Source: Actinomycetota bacterium (GTDB taxonomy: Bacteria > Actinomycetota > Actinomycetes > Streptosporangiales > Streptosporangiaceae). From it: 38,928 nucleotides of DNA. A program made the position numbers and the translations under genes. The notes under the pieces are model-generated. The model worked only from the letters and a program-made list of their open reading frames with translations, was not told where the DNA came from and ran no database searches. Below, one piece after another: positions 1-7,562 of the stretch. Position 1 is the first letter of the stretch, and every line of letters begins with the position of its first letter. The DNA is taken from NCBI GenBank assembly GCA_027314595.1, contig DAHVAN010000426.1, forward strand, positions 1 through 38,928, read 5' to 3'.

Positions 1-329
1 GCCGCCGCGGCCAGCAGGTCCCCGAGCGTCCCGGCGTCGGTGGCCGCGACCTGCCCGAGCAGCCTCGCGGCCTTCGCGGACAGTTCCGGCGCCTGCTCCT
101 CGCCGGCCGGCGCCGGGCAGTCGACCCCCCGGGCCGGCCGCACGCCGGCCCTGCGTCCCGCGTCGAGCAGCGCCACCGCGTCGAGCAGCGCGGCGGCCGG
201 ATCATCCCGGTCGAGCACCCCGCAATGCCCGCTGGCCGGCGCCTCGAGCGCGCCGATCGCCAGCGGCCGCCGCGCCAGGCCCACGGTGGCCGCGGTGACC
301 AGGTCCTCGAACGACACCGCGTCAGTCAC
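1..329 (-). CDS. DUF5691-type protein, N-terminal part (cut by window edge)
   Basis: This is the first 109 codons of a minus-strand gene that continues beyond base 1. It starts at GTG (327-329) with MTDAVSFEDLVTAATVGLAR and shares a 4-base GTGA overlap with the stop of the SWIM gene, so the two are translationally coupled. The N-terminus (FEDLV-TAATVGLARRPL, then an alanine- and leucine-rich helical stretch) resembles the DUF5691 family as I remember it. In actinomycetes that family usually sits directly after a SWIM zinc-finger gene and before MoxR-type ATPase and VWA-domain genes. No catalytic motif is visible in the part present. The family has no established biochemical function; the assignment rests on the N-terminal look plus the neighbour. 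Confidence 0.6.
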   Translation of the reverse strand, partial: MTDAVSFEDLVTAATVGLARRPLAIGALEAPASGHCGVLDRDDPAAALLDAVALLDAGRRAGVRPARGVDCPAPAGEEQAPELSAKAARLLGQVAATDAGTLGDLLAAA

Positions 330-1801
330 AGCGGTACCGCCTCGTCGTGGTGCCAGACGGTGAGCGGCAGCAGCGTCTGGCCGTGCCACTCGCCGGCCAC
401 GGTGACGGGGTGCCCGCCGGAAACGGCGAGCAGCTTCCACAGCGACTCCTGCTCAGCCATGGGCACCGCGTCGGCGGCCTGGTCCACCAGGTACCAGGGC
501 TCGCTGCCCGACGCTGGCACCGGGATGCCGGTCAGCAGCGCGGGCCAGGTGGTCAGCCAGGGGTCGGCGGCGAGCCCGTCGGCCCAGCCCGCCAGCAGGG
601 CGCCGACGCCGCCCGCCTGTTCCGGGCTCTTGCCCCGTGCCGGGCCGGCGTGCCGTTCGCCGGTCAGCGCGCGCAGCGGCGGCTGACCCGGGTAGTAGTG
701 CACGTCCGCGAACAGTTCGGCGCCCGCCCGCAGCCGCGCGGTGTCCGGGTCCTGCCAGTGCCCGTTCGCCGCGAACGTCAGCAGCATCGCGTGCCGGCCG
801 CTGTCCCGGCCGAGCAGCCATATCCTGCGTCCGGGCACGGTCCCCTCCACGAGGTCGCGGACCCCGAGCACCAGCCAGCGGTCGGTGACCGCGGGCAGCG
901 CCAGGACCTCCTGGCGGCTGGTCGTGTACCCGACGCGGGACCTGACCACCGCGGCGAGCCCCGGCGGCAGCGTGCCGAGCCGCTCGTACGCTCGTGCCAG
1001 CAGATGCAGCCGCGCGTACTCGGCGAGCAGCCTGGCCGGCCACCCCTCGCCCGACGCGGGCACCGCGGACAGGCCGCGGAGCACCCCCGCCACCCCCGGC
1101 GCCTGGGCGTCCACCATCCGCGCCGCGATCGCGTCCGCGGCCCCGGCGGCCCCGGTCACCCCGGCAACCCCGGCAACCCCGGTCGCCCCGGCAACCCCGG
1201 GCGCCCTGCCAACCCCGGGCGCCCGGGCCGGCGATGCCTGCGGCCCCGCGGCGGAAACCGATGCCGCCAGGCCCGCGCGGACCTGGTCCCTCAGCCACTC
1301 GACGAGTTCGGCGAGCCCGCCGGCGACCCGTCGCGCCCGTTCCTCCGCGCGCCGCGCGGTCCCCTCGCTGGCCGGACCGGAGCCGGCGGGCGCCTGGGAG
1401 CCGCCCCCGGCCGTTCGGGATACAGATCGTGAATCCTTTTCGCGGCGGGACTCCAGCCACGCCAGCGCGTAGCCGGCGGGTTCCGGCACGTCGGGCACGG
1501 GGCCGCCGGGGCCGTCGGCCCACAGCAGCAGCAGGCCGAGCGCGTGCTTGCACGGAAACTTGCGGGACGGGCACGTGCACCGGTACGCCGGGCCGGTCAG
1601 GTCGACGATCACCTGGTACGGGTCGTTCCCCGAGCCCGCGCACAGCCCCCACACGAGGTCGCGGCACGCCCCGGTCCCGCTCCACGGCCACGGCCACGGC
1701 CGCCCGGCTCGCCCCGGACGCGCGAGGCCCGCCGCCGCGCGGGCCGACGCGTCGTCCGGGGCGAGCGCCGCGACGGCCTCGGCGCTCCATCGGGCTGGCA
1801 T
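326..1801 (-). CDS. SWIM zinc-finger family protein
   Basis: The protein has 491 residues from the ATG at 1799-1801 (MPARWSAEAVAALAPDD). An upstream in-frame ATG at 1900 would add 33 arginine-rich residues unlike the family. The SWIM zinc motif is clear near residues 73-85: C-T-C-(x7)-C-K-H within YRCTCPSRKFPCKHALGLLL. SWIM motifs bind zinc and mediate DNA or protein contacts. The rest is mostly helical and ends in a beta-rich C-terminal domain (about residues 290-491) that I do not recognise further. A low-complexity linker around residues 185-215 is built of GVAG/GVTG/GAAG steps, which looks like replication-slippage expansion. There is no strong ribosome site; TAGGTT about 7 bases before the ATG may be a -10 box of a leaderless transcript. 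The gene is coupled to the DUF5691 gene by a GTGA overlap. Confidence 0.88.
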   Translation of the reverse strand: MPARWSAEAVAALAPDDASARAAAGLARPGRAGRPWPWPWSGTGACRDLVWGLCAGSGNDPYQVIVDLTGPAYRCTCPSRKFPCKHALGLLLLWADGPGGPVPDVPEPAGYALAWLESRREKDSRSVSRTAGGGSQAPAGSGPASEGTARRAEERARRVAGGLAELVEWLRDQVRAGLAASVSAAGPQASPARAPGVGRAPGVAGATGVAGVAGVTGAAGAADAIAARMVDAQAPGVAGVLRGLSAVPASGEGWPARLLAEYARLHLLARAYERLGTLPPGLAAVVRSRVGYTTSRQEVLALPAVTDRWLVLGVRDLVEGTVPGRRIWLLGRDSGRHAMLLTFAANGHWQDPDTARLRAGAELFADVHYYPGQPPLRALTGERHAGPARGKSPEQAGGVGALLAGWADGLAADPWLTTWPALLTGIPVPASGSEPWYLVDQAADAVPMAEQESLWKLLAVSGGHPVTVAGEWHGQTLLPLTVWHHDEAVPL

Positions 1802-2148
1802 ACGACGGAACCTAGCCGGCCCCGCCGACAGTCGGCGTCCCTGGCGGGGTGCGTGTCGCTGGTGCCGCCTGACCGGCCCGCACGCCACGATGATCTCCAT
1901 CCCCCGCCGGACGCGGCCTGCGGGCGTGCCCTGGCCACGGCGGCGGCCGGACGCGTCTGCCAGCCGCCATGGTCGTGGACGAAACGGGGCTGTGTCACAG
2001 GTCCACGGTCATCTCAGTGGTGAACTGGCGGGCGGGCTCGGCGCGTAGAAACTCGGCTGTTGCCGCCATAGGTTGCCCGAAGCTCCACGATAATCCGCCG
2101 CGAGACTGATATGCCCCACCGGAATATGCCCGCGCCGCCGGCAAGGGG
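1802..2148. other. Intergenic stretch, no gene seen
   Basis: About 350 bases lie between the start of the SWIM gene and the stop of the methyltransferase gene, both on the minus strand. The only notable pattern is two ATATGCCC octamers about 15 bases apart near 2108-2130. The promoter of the SWIM operon must lie in the left half. Open frames here look like shadows with no recognisable protein. Confidence 0.5.
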
Positions 2149-2961
2149 TCACAGCCGGGCGACGCCGCCGTACACCCAGGCCCGGTCGGCGTCCGGAGCC
2201 GGGGTCCCGCCTTCCGGGCGCCAGCAGGAGACGAGCACCAGGCCCGGATCGAGCAGTTCCAGGCCGTTGAACATGCGCAGGACGTCGTCCTTCCCGCGGG
2301 GGATCCAGATGGCGCCGCGCTGGGCGGCTTCCGCCGATGTCTGGTGCGTCCGTTCGGGGGCGAATTCGTCCGTGGCGTGAGACAGCATCAGGAAGCTGCC
2401 CGGCGCCAGTGCCGTCAGGTACCGCGCGACGATGCCGGCCGGCTCGTCGGAGTCCGGCAGGTGGTGCAGGCACCCGACGAACATCAGCGCCACCGGCTGG
2501 GTGAAATCGAGCAGGTCCCCGGCCGCGGCCAGGACCTCATCCACGTCGCGCATGTCGGCCTGGACGACGCGGGTGCTGTCGTTTCCCGCCGGCAGCGCCT
2601 CGGCGTGCAGGTACACCAGCGGGTCGTTGTCCACGGAGACGACGCGGGCTCCCGGAGCCGCGGACTGCGCGACCTCGTAGGTGTTCGGACTGGTGGGCAG
2701 GCCGGCTCCGATATCGAGGAACTGGCGGATGCCCGCCCCGCACAAGAAACGGATGGCGCGGACCATCCACTGGCGGTTGGCCCGCACGGTGTCCAGCGTC
2801 TCGGGCGTCATCGCGAGCACCCACTGGGCCATTTCCCGGTCCGCGGGGAAGTTGTCCTTGCCGCCCAGCCAGTAGTCGTACACCCGGGCGGGGTGCGGGA
2901 TGTCCGTCCGGATGTCCGCCGGGCTGGCGCCGTCCTTGTCCTGTCGCTCGGGTTCGGTCAT
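2149..2961 (-). CDS. SAM-dependent methyltransferase, DUF574 family
   Basis: The protein has 270 residues from the ATG at 2959-2961 (MTEPERQDKDGASPADIRTD), with GAGG a few bases upstream. An ATG at 3006 would add 15 residues of low-complexity sequence. Family hallmarks are the N-terminal IPHPARVYDYWLGGKDNFPADR, the SAM-binding loop FLDIGAGLPTSPNTYEVA, an acidic VVSVDNDP strand that binds the ribose, and VQADMRD. The C-terminal half ends in SCWRPEGG, typical of this family. DUF574 enzymes are very numerous in filamentous actinomycetes; substrates are mostly unknown, some lying in natural-product or conservon-type loci. The gene is divergent from the Rieske oxygenase gene, with a palindrome between them. 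Confidence 0.92.
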   Translation of the reverse strand: MTEPERQDKDGASPADIRTDIPHPARVYDYWLGGKDNFPADREMAQWVLAMTPETLDTVRANRQWMVRAIRFLCGAGIRQFLDIGAGLPTSPNTYEVAQSAAPGARVVSVDNDPLVYLHAEALPAGNDSTRVVQADMRDVDEVLAAAGDLLDFTQPVALMFVGCLHHLPDSDEPAGIVARYLTALAPGSFLMLSHATDEFAPERTHQTSAEAAQRGAIWIPRGKDDVLRMFNGLELLDPGLVLVSCWRPEGGTPAPDADRAWVYGGVARL

Positions 2962-3072
2962 TTCTGCCTCATCTGCCGCAGTACTGGCCCCTCCCGATGA
3001 TGCCACACGGGAACGGCGGCATTCTCGCCCAATGCGAGGACGGGCACAAGATCCGGCGTCACGATTGGTTGT

Positions 3073-3086
3073 TTGTCAATTGACAA
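3073..3086. promoter_or_regulatory. Perfect 14-bp palindrome, likely operator
   Basis: TTGTCAATTGACAA reads identically on both strands. It lies between the divergent methyltransferase (start 2961) and Rieske oxygenase (start 3148) genes, 62 bases before the latter. It is AT-rich against very GC-rich surroundings, which is typical of a repressor or activator site. Which regulator binds is unknown; none is encoded next to it. A related TTGTCAAT string occurs in the palindrome cluster at 11614-11651. Confidence 0.5.
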
Positions 3087-3147
3087 CATTGTTTGCGCGA
3101 TGAGACGGTTTAAATTGGCCTCAGATGTCGTCATGCGGAGGTGCGGC

Positions 3148-4479
3148 GTGCTCAGGGCGGAAGACAACCAGATCCTGACCAGGGTGGGGCCGGGGACGCT
3201 GATGGGCGAGCTGCTGCGTCGTTACTGGACGCCGGCCTGCCTGACGGCCGAGATCCCCGAGCCGGGAGGCGCGCCGGCCCGGGTGCGGCTGCTCGGCGAG
3301 AACCTGGTGGCTTTCCGGGACACGCTGGGGCGGGTCGGGCTGGTGCAGGAGAACTGCCCGCATCGCGGCGCCTCGCTGTACTTCGGGCGCAACGAGGACG
3401 CCTCGATTCGCTGCGTCTACCACGGGTGGGCTTTCGACGTGGACGGCCGGTGCGTGGACATGCCGAGCGAGCCGGCCCCGTTCTGCGAGAAGGTCCGGAT
3501 GAAGGCCTATCCCACGCACGAGTCCGGCGGGATCGTCTGGACCTACATGGGGCCTGCCGAGACGATGACGCCCTTCAGGGACTTCGGCACCGACGGGCGC
3601 GACGCCGGCGAGTTCATCACGGGCAAGCAGATCTCGGCCTGCAACTGGGTGCAGGCGATGGAGGGCAACATCGACACGGCCCACATCTCCCACCTGCACC
3701 AGTTCGACGGCGTCGACGACATCCCGGACGACGGCTCCGACAAGCCCGGCTACCCCTCCAACGCCATGTCGTGGAAGTTCTGGCGGCACGACCGCGCCCC
3801 GCGGCTGGAAGTCCATGACACCTGGTACGGCTACCGGTACGCCGGCATCCGCGCCACCCCCAACGGCAACACCCACGTGCGGGTCACCGCCTACGTGGTG
3901 CCCTACTCGACGATGGTCGCCAGCGTGCCGTTCAGCACCGGCCAGGGCTTGTTCGTCCCTATCGACGACGAGAACTGCTGGCGCTACATCATGATGCCGA
4001 AGAACCGGGCGAACCCGCGCAGCCTCGGCGGCGCGAACCTGTTCGCCGTCGCCCCGTTCTCGACGCCGATCTCGGGCCGCAGGGACGGGATCATCCCTCG
4101 CCTCTACACCGCAGAGAACGACTACCAGATCGACCGCGAGGCCCAGCGCAACGGCATCTTCAGCGGCGTCTCGGACTTCGTGAGCCAGGACCTGATGGTG
4201 ACCGAGTCGATGGGCCCGATCTACGACCGCACCCAGGAGCAGCTCGGATCCACCGACAAGGCCATCAGCCGGATGCGGCACATCCTGATCTCGGCGGCCA
4301 AGGCCCTGGCGGAGGGCAAGGAACCGCCGGCCGTGGCCGCTGGCCTGGACTTCCGGTCCATCCGCGGCGCCGAGAAGATCCTCGAGCCCGGCGAGGACTG
4401 GCGCCTGCTCGGCACCGGCGACGATCCGGTCGTCCAGGAGGCCTTCGGCATCGACTTGCCGGCAGGCGCGCCCGGCTGA
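3148..4479 (+). CDS. Rieske non-heme iron oxygenase, phthalate 4,5-dioxygenase type
   Basis: This is the oxygenase component of an aromatic-ring hydroxylating or O-demethylating system, 443 residues long. The chosen start is GTG 3148, because GGAGG lies 6 bases upstream and the resulting N-terminus (MLRAEDNQILTRVGPGTLMG) matches the phthalate dioxygenase pattern; ATGs at 3073 and 3133 give longer ends without such support. The Rieske [2Fe-2S] motif is complete near residues 69-92: CPHRG, then CVYHGW (C-x-H ... C-x2-H). The mononuclear iron site is suggested by EGNIDTAHISHLH, with Asp and two His in the usual D-x2-H-x3-H arrangement. No reductase or ferredoxin gene is adjacent, so electron partners must be elsewhere. 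The real substrate cannot be told from sequence; phthalate, vanillate and related carboxylated aromatics are options. Confidence 0.9.
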   Translation: MLRAEDNQILTRVGPGTLMGELLRRYWTPACLTAEIPEPGGAPARVRLLGENLVAFRDTLGRVGLVQENCPHRGASLYFGRNEDASIRCVYHGWAFDVDGRCVDMPSEPAPFCEKVRMKAYPTHESGGIVWTYMGPAETMTPFRDFGTDGRDAGEFITGKQISACNWVQAMEGNIDTAHISHLHQFDGVDDIPDDGSDKPGYPSNAMSWKFWRHDRAPRLEVHDTWYGYRYAGIRATPNGNTHVRVTAYVVPYSTMVASVPFSTGQGLFVPIDDENCWRYIMMPKNRANPRSLGGANLFAVAPFSTPISGRRDGIIPRLYTAENDYQIDREAQRNGIFSGVSDFVSQDLMVTESMGPIYDRTQEQLGSTDKAISRMRHILISAAKALAEGKEPPAVAAGLDFRSIRGAEKILEPGEDWRLLGTGDDPVVQEAFGIDLPAGAPG

Positions 4480-4520
4480 CCGCCCCGGGCCGGCAGGCGC
4501 GCCCGGCTGACCGCCCCGGG
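4459..4520 (+). repeat. 31-bp tandem duplication across the stop codon of the Rieske gene
   Basis: A unit beginning CCGGCAGGCGCGCCCGGCTG is repeated with a period of 31 bases (4459-4489, 4490-4520), and a shortened third piece follows. The first copy contains the last codons (PAGAPG) and the TGA stop of the oxygenase gene, so the second copy is an untranslated echo of the gene's end. This looks like recent replication slippage. Confidence 0.75.
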
Positions 4521-4614
4521 CCGGCTGACCGCCCCTGCTGCCGCCTGCCGCCCCTGCTGCCGCCGCACCGCGCTCAGCTGCCCCACTGGCGGCATGATCC
4601 CGAAGACTTTGCGC

Positions 4615-4684
4615 ACTTTGCCCACTCTGCGGCCATTTTGTGTCACAAAATGTCCGAAATATCCCGTCGGAAAGTGGGCAAGGT
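4615..4684. promoter_or_regulatory. Nested inverted repeats upstream of the ABC exporter
   Basis: CATTTTGTG-T-CACAAAATG (4634-4652) is a perfect inverted repeat of 9-bp arms about one base. It is flanked by a second, looser pair: ACTTTGCCCACT at 4615-4626 and AGTGGGCAAGGT at 4673-4684, complementary in 11 of 12 positions. The inner palindrome has the size and AT-rich look of a dimeric repressor site, such as a TetR-type operator, but no regulator gene is adjacent. It lies about 260 bases before the ABC ATPase start. Confidence 0.5.
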
Positions 4685-4775
4685 GAACAGCTGGTGCAGG
4701 TGTGACCACCTCTCCGGCGGCGCCCCCCGGGCGCCTGCGGCGGCCGGCCGAGTTCGCGCGGTTCCCCGGCCCACC

Positions 4776-4805
4776 CGGGCCTCACCGGGCCTCACCGGGC
4801 CTCAC
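4776..4805 (+). repeat. Three tandem 10-bp units
   Basis: CGGGCCTCAC occurs three times in a row in the non-coding stretch before the ABC exporter genes. This is a simple slippage-type repeat with no evident function. Confidence 0.7.
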
Positions 4806-4908
4806 CGGCGGGAGCCGTCAGGCCGACGCCCGGAGCACTGCCTGTGGTCCCGGCTCAATCGGACCTAGGTCTCTGGGGCCCTGACCGGCCATCGCCGACG
4901 ATCGAGTT

Positions 4909-5859
4909 ATGGGGGGGACGCCGGCCAGCCATGAGCCCGCCATCGTGGTGGAAGGGCTCAGGAAGGACTACGGCAAGGTTCGGGCGGTGGACGGCCTGAG
5001 CTTCCAGGTCCGGCGCGGCGAGATTTACGCGCTGCTCGGGCCGAACGGAGCGGGCAAGACCTCGACGGTGGAGATACTCGAAGGGCACCGGAGGCGGTCG
5101 GGCGGTATGGTCCGGGTGCTGGGCCTGGATCCGGGCGCCGGTGACCGCCACTTCCGCGAGCGGGTCGGGATCGTGCTGCAGTCCGGCGGCATGGACGCCG
5201 AGCTGACGGTCTGGGAGACCGTCAGCCTGTTCGCCGGCCTTTACGCCCGGCCGCGGGATGTGGGGCACACGATCGAGCGGGTCGGCCTGGCCGCCAAGCG
5301 GCGAGCGAGGGTGCGGACCCTGTCCGGAGGGCAGCTGCGCCGGCTGGACCTGGCGCTGGCCCTGATCGGCGACCCGGAGGTCCTGTTCCTTGACGAGCCG
5401 ACCACCGGGTTCGACCCGAATGCGCGGCGGGAGGCCTGGGACATGATCTGCGGCCTGCGCCGCTCCGGGACCACCGTGCTGCTCACCTCGCACTATCTCG
5501 ACGAGGTGCAGAACCTGGCCGACCGGGTCGGTGTGATCAGCCATGGCCATCTGGTTGAGGAGTCCACCCCGCGCGCGCTGGGCGGGCGCGATGTCTCCGG
5601 CACCGTGATCAGCTTCCGGCTTCCCGCGCGGCTGCGCGGCAGTCAGCTGCCGGCCGGGCCGTGGGATGAGTCGGCGGACGGTACCGGCGAGTTCACCATG
5701 CACACCGATGAACCCACCCGGGTCCTGCTGGCCCTGACCCAGTGGGCGGCCACCCATGACGTGGAGCTGCCCGGGCTGACGGTTACCCGCCCCTCGCTGG
5801 AGGACGTGTACCTGCGCATCACCGGGCAGGCGGGCATCGGAAGCGGCCATGGCCCCTGA
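4909..5859 (+). CDS. ABC transporter ATP-binding protein, drug-resistance (DrrA-like) type
   Basis: This is the ATPase subunit of an ABC-2 exporter, 316 residues. Motifs in order are Walker A GPNGAGKTS (about residue 45), Q-loop VLQSGG, signature LSGGQLRRLDLAL (about residue 141), Walker B VLFLDEPTTGFDP and the switch histidine in LLTSHYLDE. The C-terminal region (about 220-310), ending LEDVYLRITG, is the usual DrrA tail. The ATG at 4909 has no good ribosome site, so a leaderless or weakly initiated message is possible. It overlaps the permease gene by 11 bases and the two surely form one complex. The substrate is unknown; relatives export hydrophobic drugs or lipids. Confidence 0.93.
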   Translation: MGGTPASHEPAIVVEGLRKDYGKVRAVDGLSFQVRRGEIYALLGPNGAGKTSTVEILEGHRRRSGGMVRVLGLDPGAGDRHFRERVGIVLQSGGMDAELTVWETVSLFAGLYARPRDVGHTIERVGLAAKRRARVRTLSGGQLRRLDLALALIGDPEVLFLDEPTTGFDPNARREAWDMICGLRRSGTTVLLTSHYLDEVQNLADRVGVISHGHLVEESTPRALGGRDVSGTVISFRLPARLRGSQLPAGPWDESADGTGEFTMHTDEPTRVLLALTQWAATHDVELPGLTVTRPSLEDVYLRITGQAGIGSGHGP

Positions 5860-6703
5860 GGCAGCGCGCAGGTCCCGGCGTCCGGCGCTGCTCGCCCTGG
5901 GCCAGGTCCGGTACCAGCTCATGCTGCTGCTGCGCAGCCCGCTGGGGTTCTTCCTGTCCATCGTGTTCCCGCTGCTGCTGCTGATCTGCCTCACCGTCAT
6001 CACCCCGGCGCAGTCGGTGGGCGGGCTGCCGTACGCGCAGTGGGCAGTCCCGGCGATGTGCGCGTTCTGCCTGCTCAACGCCTGCTACGTGACGGCGATC
6101 ACCAGCATGGTGCTGGCCCGCGAGGAGGGCGTGCTCAAGCGGCTGCGCGGGACGCCCCTTCCGGCCTGGGCCTACCTGGCCGGCCGGTCCGGCTCCGCCT
6201 TCGTCACCTCGGTGATCGCGTCCGGCGTCATCATCGGGACCGGGGTGGCGTTCTTCAAGGTGAGCATCGTCTGGCACGCGTTCGGCTACTTCGCCGCGGC
6301 CATCCTGCTGGGGATCGTCTGCTTCTTCCTGCTCGGCGCGGCGGTCACCACGGTCGTCCCCAAGAGCGAGACCGCGCTGCCGATCGCGTTCGGCACGATG
6401 CTGCCGCTGGCGTTCATCTCGGACGTGTTCTTCTCCGTCACCAACTCGCCCGCCTGGCTGCACGACCTGGCGTCAGCATTCCCGGTCGCCCCGGTCGCCC
6501 GGGCGCTTGAGGACTGCTTCAAGCCGGGCACGCAGTCCTGGCCGATGCCGGTCCCCGGGCTGGCGGTGGTGCTCGGCTGGAGCGCGGCGGCGGTCGCGGT
6601 CATCGCGCTGGCGTTCCGCTGGGAGCCGGGCCTGGCCCCGGGCGCGCGCGGGCTGGGCCGTTCGCCTCACTGGCCCGGCCGGCGGCGGGTGCCGGGGATA
6701 TGA
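5849..6703 (+). CDS. ABC-2 type permease subunit
   Basis: The 284-residue membrane partner of the preceding ATPase starts inside the end of that gene (ATG 5849, 11-base overlap). About six hydrophobic segments are visible: SPLGFFLSIVFPLLLLICL, a segment around WAVPAMCAFCLLNACYV, SAFVTSVIASGVIIGTGVAF, FAAAILLGIVCFFLLGAAV, the LPIAFGTMLPLAFIS stretch, and VPGLAVVLGWSAAAVAVIAL. The cytoplasmic motif EEGVLKRLRGTPLPAWAYL is characteristic of ABC-2 (DrrB-like) permeases. The C-terminal tail is arginine- and proline-rich. The role is export together with the ATPase at 4909; substrate undetermined. Confidence 0.92.
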   Translation: MAPEAARRSRRPALLALGQVRYQLMLLLRSPLGFFLSIVFPLLLLICLTVITPAQSVGGLPYAQWAVPAMCAFCLLNACYVTAITSMVLAREEGVLKRLRGTPLPAWAYLAGRSGSAFVTSVIASGVIIGTGVAFFKVSIVWHAFGYFAAAILLGIVCFFLLGAAVTTVVPKSETALPIAFGTMLPLAFISDVFFSVTNSPAWLHDLASAFPVAPVARALEDCFKPGTQSWPMPVPGLAVVLGWSAAAVAVIALAFRWEPGLAPGARGLGRSPHWPGRRRVPGI

Positions 6704-6755
6704 TCCGGGACCGTCGCCGGCGGTCAGTCCCGCTGGATTCGTTACGCTTGGGCGC

Positions 6756-7562
6756 ATGCAGCCAACGCAGTTGCAGGTCGCGGAGTTCGCTTTTCCTGGT
6801 CCGCTGCGGGACCAGCTGGTGGCGGCGATCCTGACCGGCGCCAAGACGACCACCACCGGGCTGGTCGCGGACTACGAGCACGAGGGCGAGCCGCTGCCGG
6901 CCCCCGGCCGGCGGGAGGTAGTGGTCGACTCCGCGGGCAGGCCGGTGACGGTGATCGAGACCGTCGCCGTCCGGGTGATCCGGCTCGCCGACGTCGACCT
7001 CGCGCACGCGCTCGGCGAGGGCGAGGGGTACGCCTCGGTGGCGCAGTGGCGTGCCGGGCACGAGGAATTCTGGCATTCCGGGCAGATGCGCGAGGCGCTC
7101 GGCGACCCGCTGTTCACGGTCGGCGATGACACCCTCGTGGTGGCGGTGGAGTTCCGGGTCGTGGGGCGGGAGGACGCCGCCACCGCCGAGCGGAACAAGC
7201 AGATCGTGGTCCGGCTGATCGAGGAGGTGTGGAACGCCCGCGACCTGCGGCAGCTCCCCGAACTGTGGTCCGGTCCATCCCGCGACGAGACCTACGGCCA
7301 GCACCGGATCCTGACCGGCGCGTTCCCCGACCTGCGCATCGAGATCGAGGACCTGATCGCCGAGGCGGACCGGGTGGTCGCCCGGCTGACCCTGCGCGGC
7401 ACCCACCAGGGCCCGTTCCGCGGCATCGCCCCCACAGGACGCCAGGTCCGCTTCGCGGCGATCCGCGTGTACCGTCTCGACCACGGCGTGATCGTCGAGT
7501 CATGGGCCAGCCAGGACGCCCTCGGCCTGCTCGGGCAGCTGCAGAGCGAGGCAGCGCACTAG
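6756..7562 (+). CDS. ASCH domain-SnoaL-like fusion protein
   Basis: The protein has 268 residues from the ATG at 6756 (MQPTQLQVAEFAFPGPLRDQ). TACGCT about 14 bases upstream could be a -10 box of a nearly leaderless message. Residues 1 to about 140 form an ASCH domain, with the LTGAKTTTTGL motif near residue 27 and the conserved FWHSGQMRE region; ASCH folds are PUA-like and thought to contact RNA or modified nucleosides. Residues from about 150 (NKQIVVRLIEEVWNARDL) to the end form a SnoaL-like NTF2-fold domain, with GQHRILTGAFPDLRIEIEDL and GTHQGPFRGIAPTGR typical of the ester-cyclase/SnoaL group. The two domains lie in one uninterrupted frame. The stop codon shares the palindrome CTAG with the stop of the convergent sulfotransferase gene (4-base overlap). 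Function is unknown. Confidence 0.85.
   Translation: MQPTQLQVAEFAFPGPLRDQLVAAILTGAKTTTTGLVADYEHEGEPLPAPGRREVVVDSAGRPVTVIETVAVRVIRLADVDLAHALGEGEGYASVAQWRAGHEEFWHSGQMREALGDPLFTVGDDTLVVAVEFRVVGREDAATAERNKQIVVRLIEEVWNARDLRQLPELWSGPSRDETYGQHRILTGAFPDLRIEIEDLIAEADRVVARLTLRGTHQGPFRGIAPTGRQVRFAAIRVYRLDHGVIVESWASQDALGLLGQLQSEAAH

Noticed and set aside
3073..3147. ATG 3073 as the Rieske gene start
   Set aside because: It would place the palindrome inside the gene; GTG 3148 has GGAGG at good distance and gives the family N-terminus.
3121..4785. 554-residue minus-strand open frame over the Rieske gene
   Set aside because: It is an antisense shadow of a well-conserved gene, rich in Arg, Gly, Val and His without any family motif.
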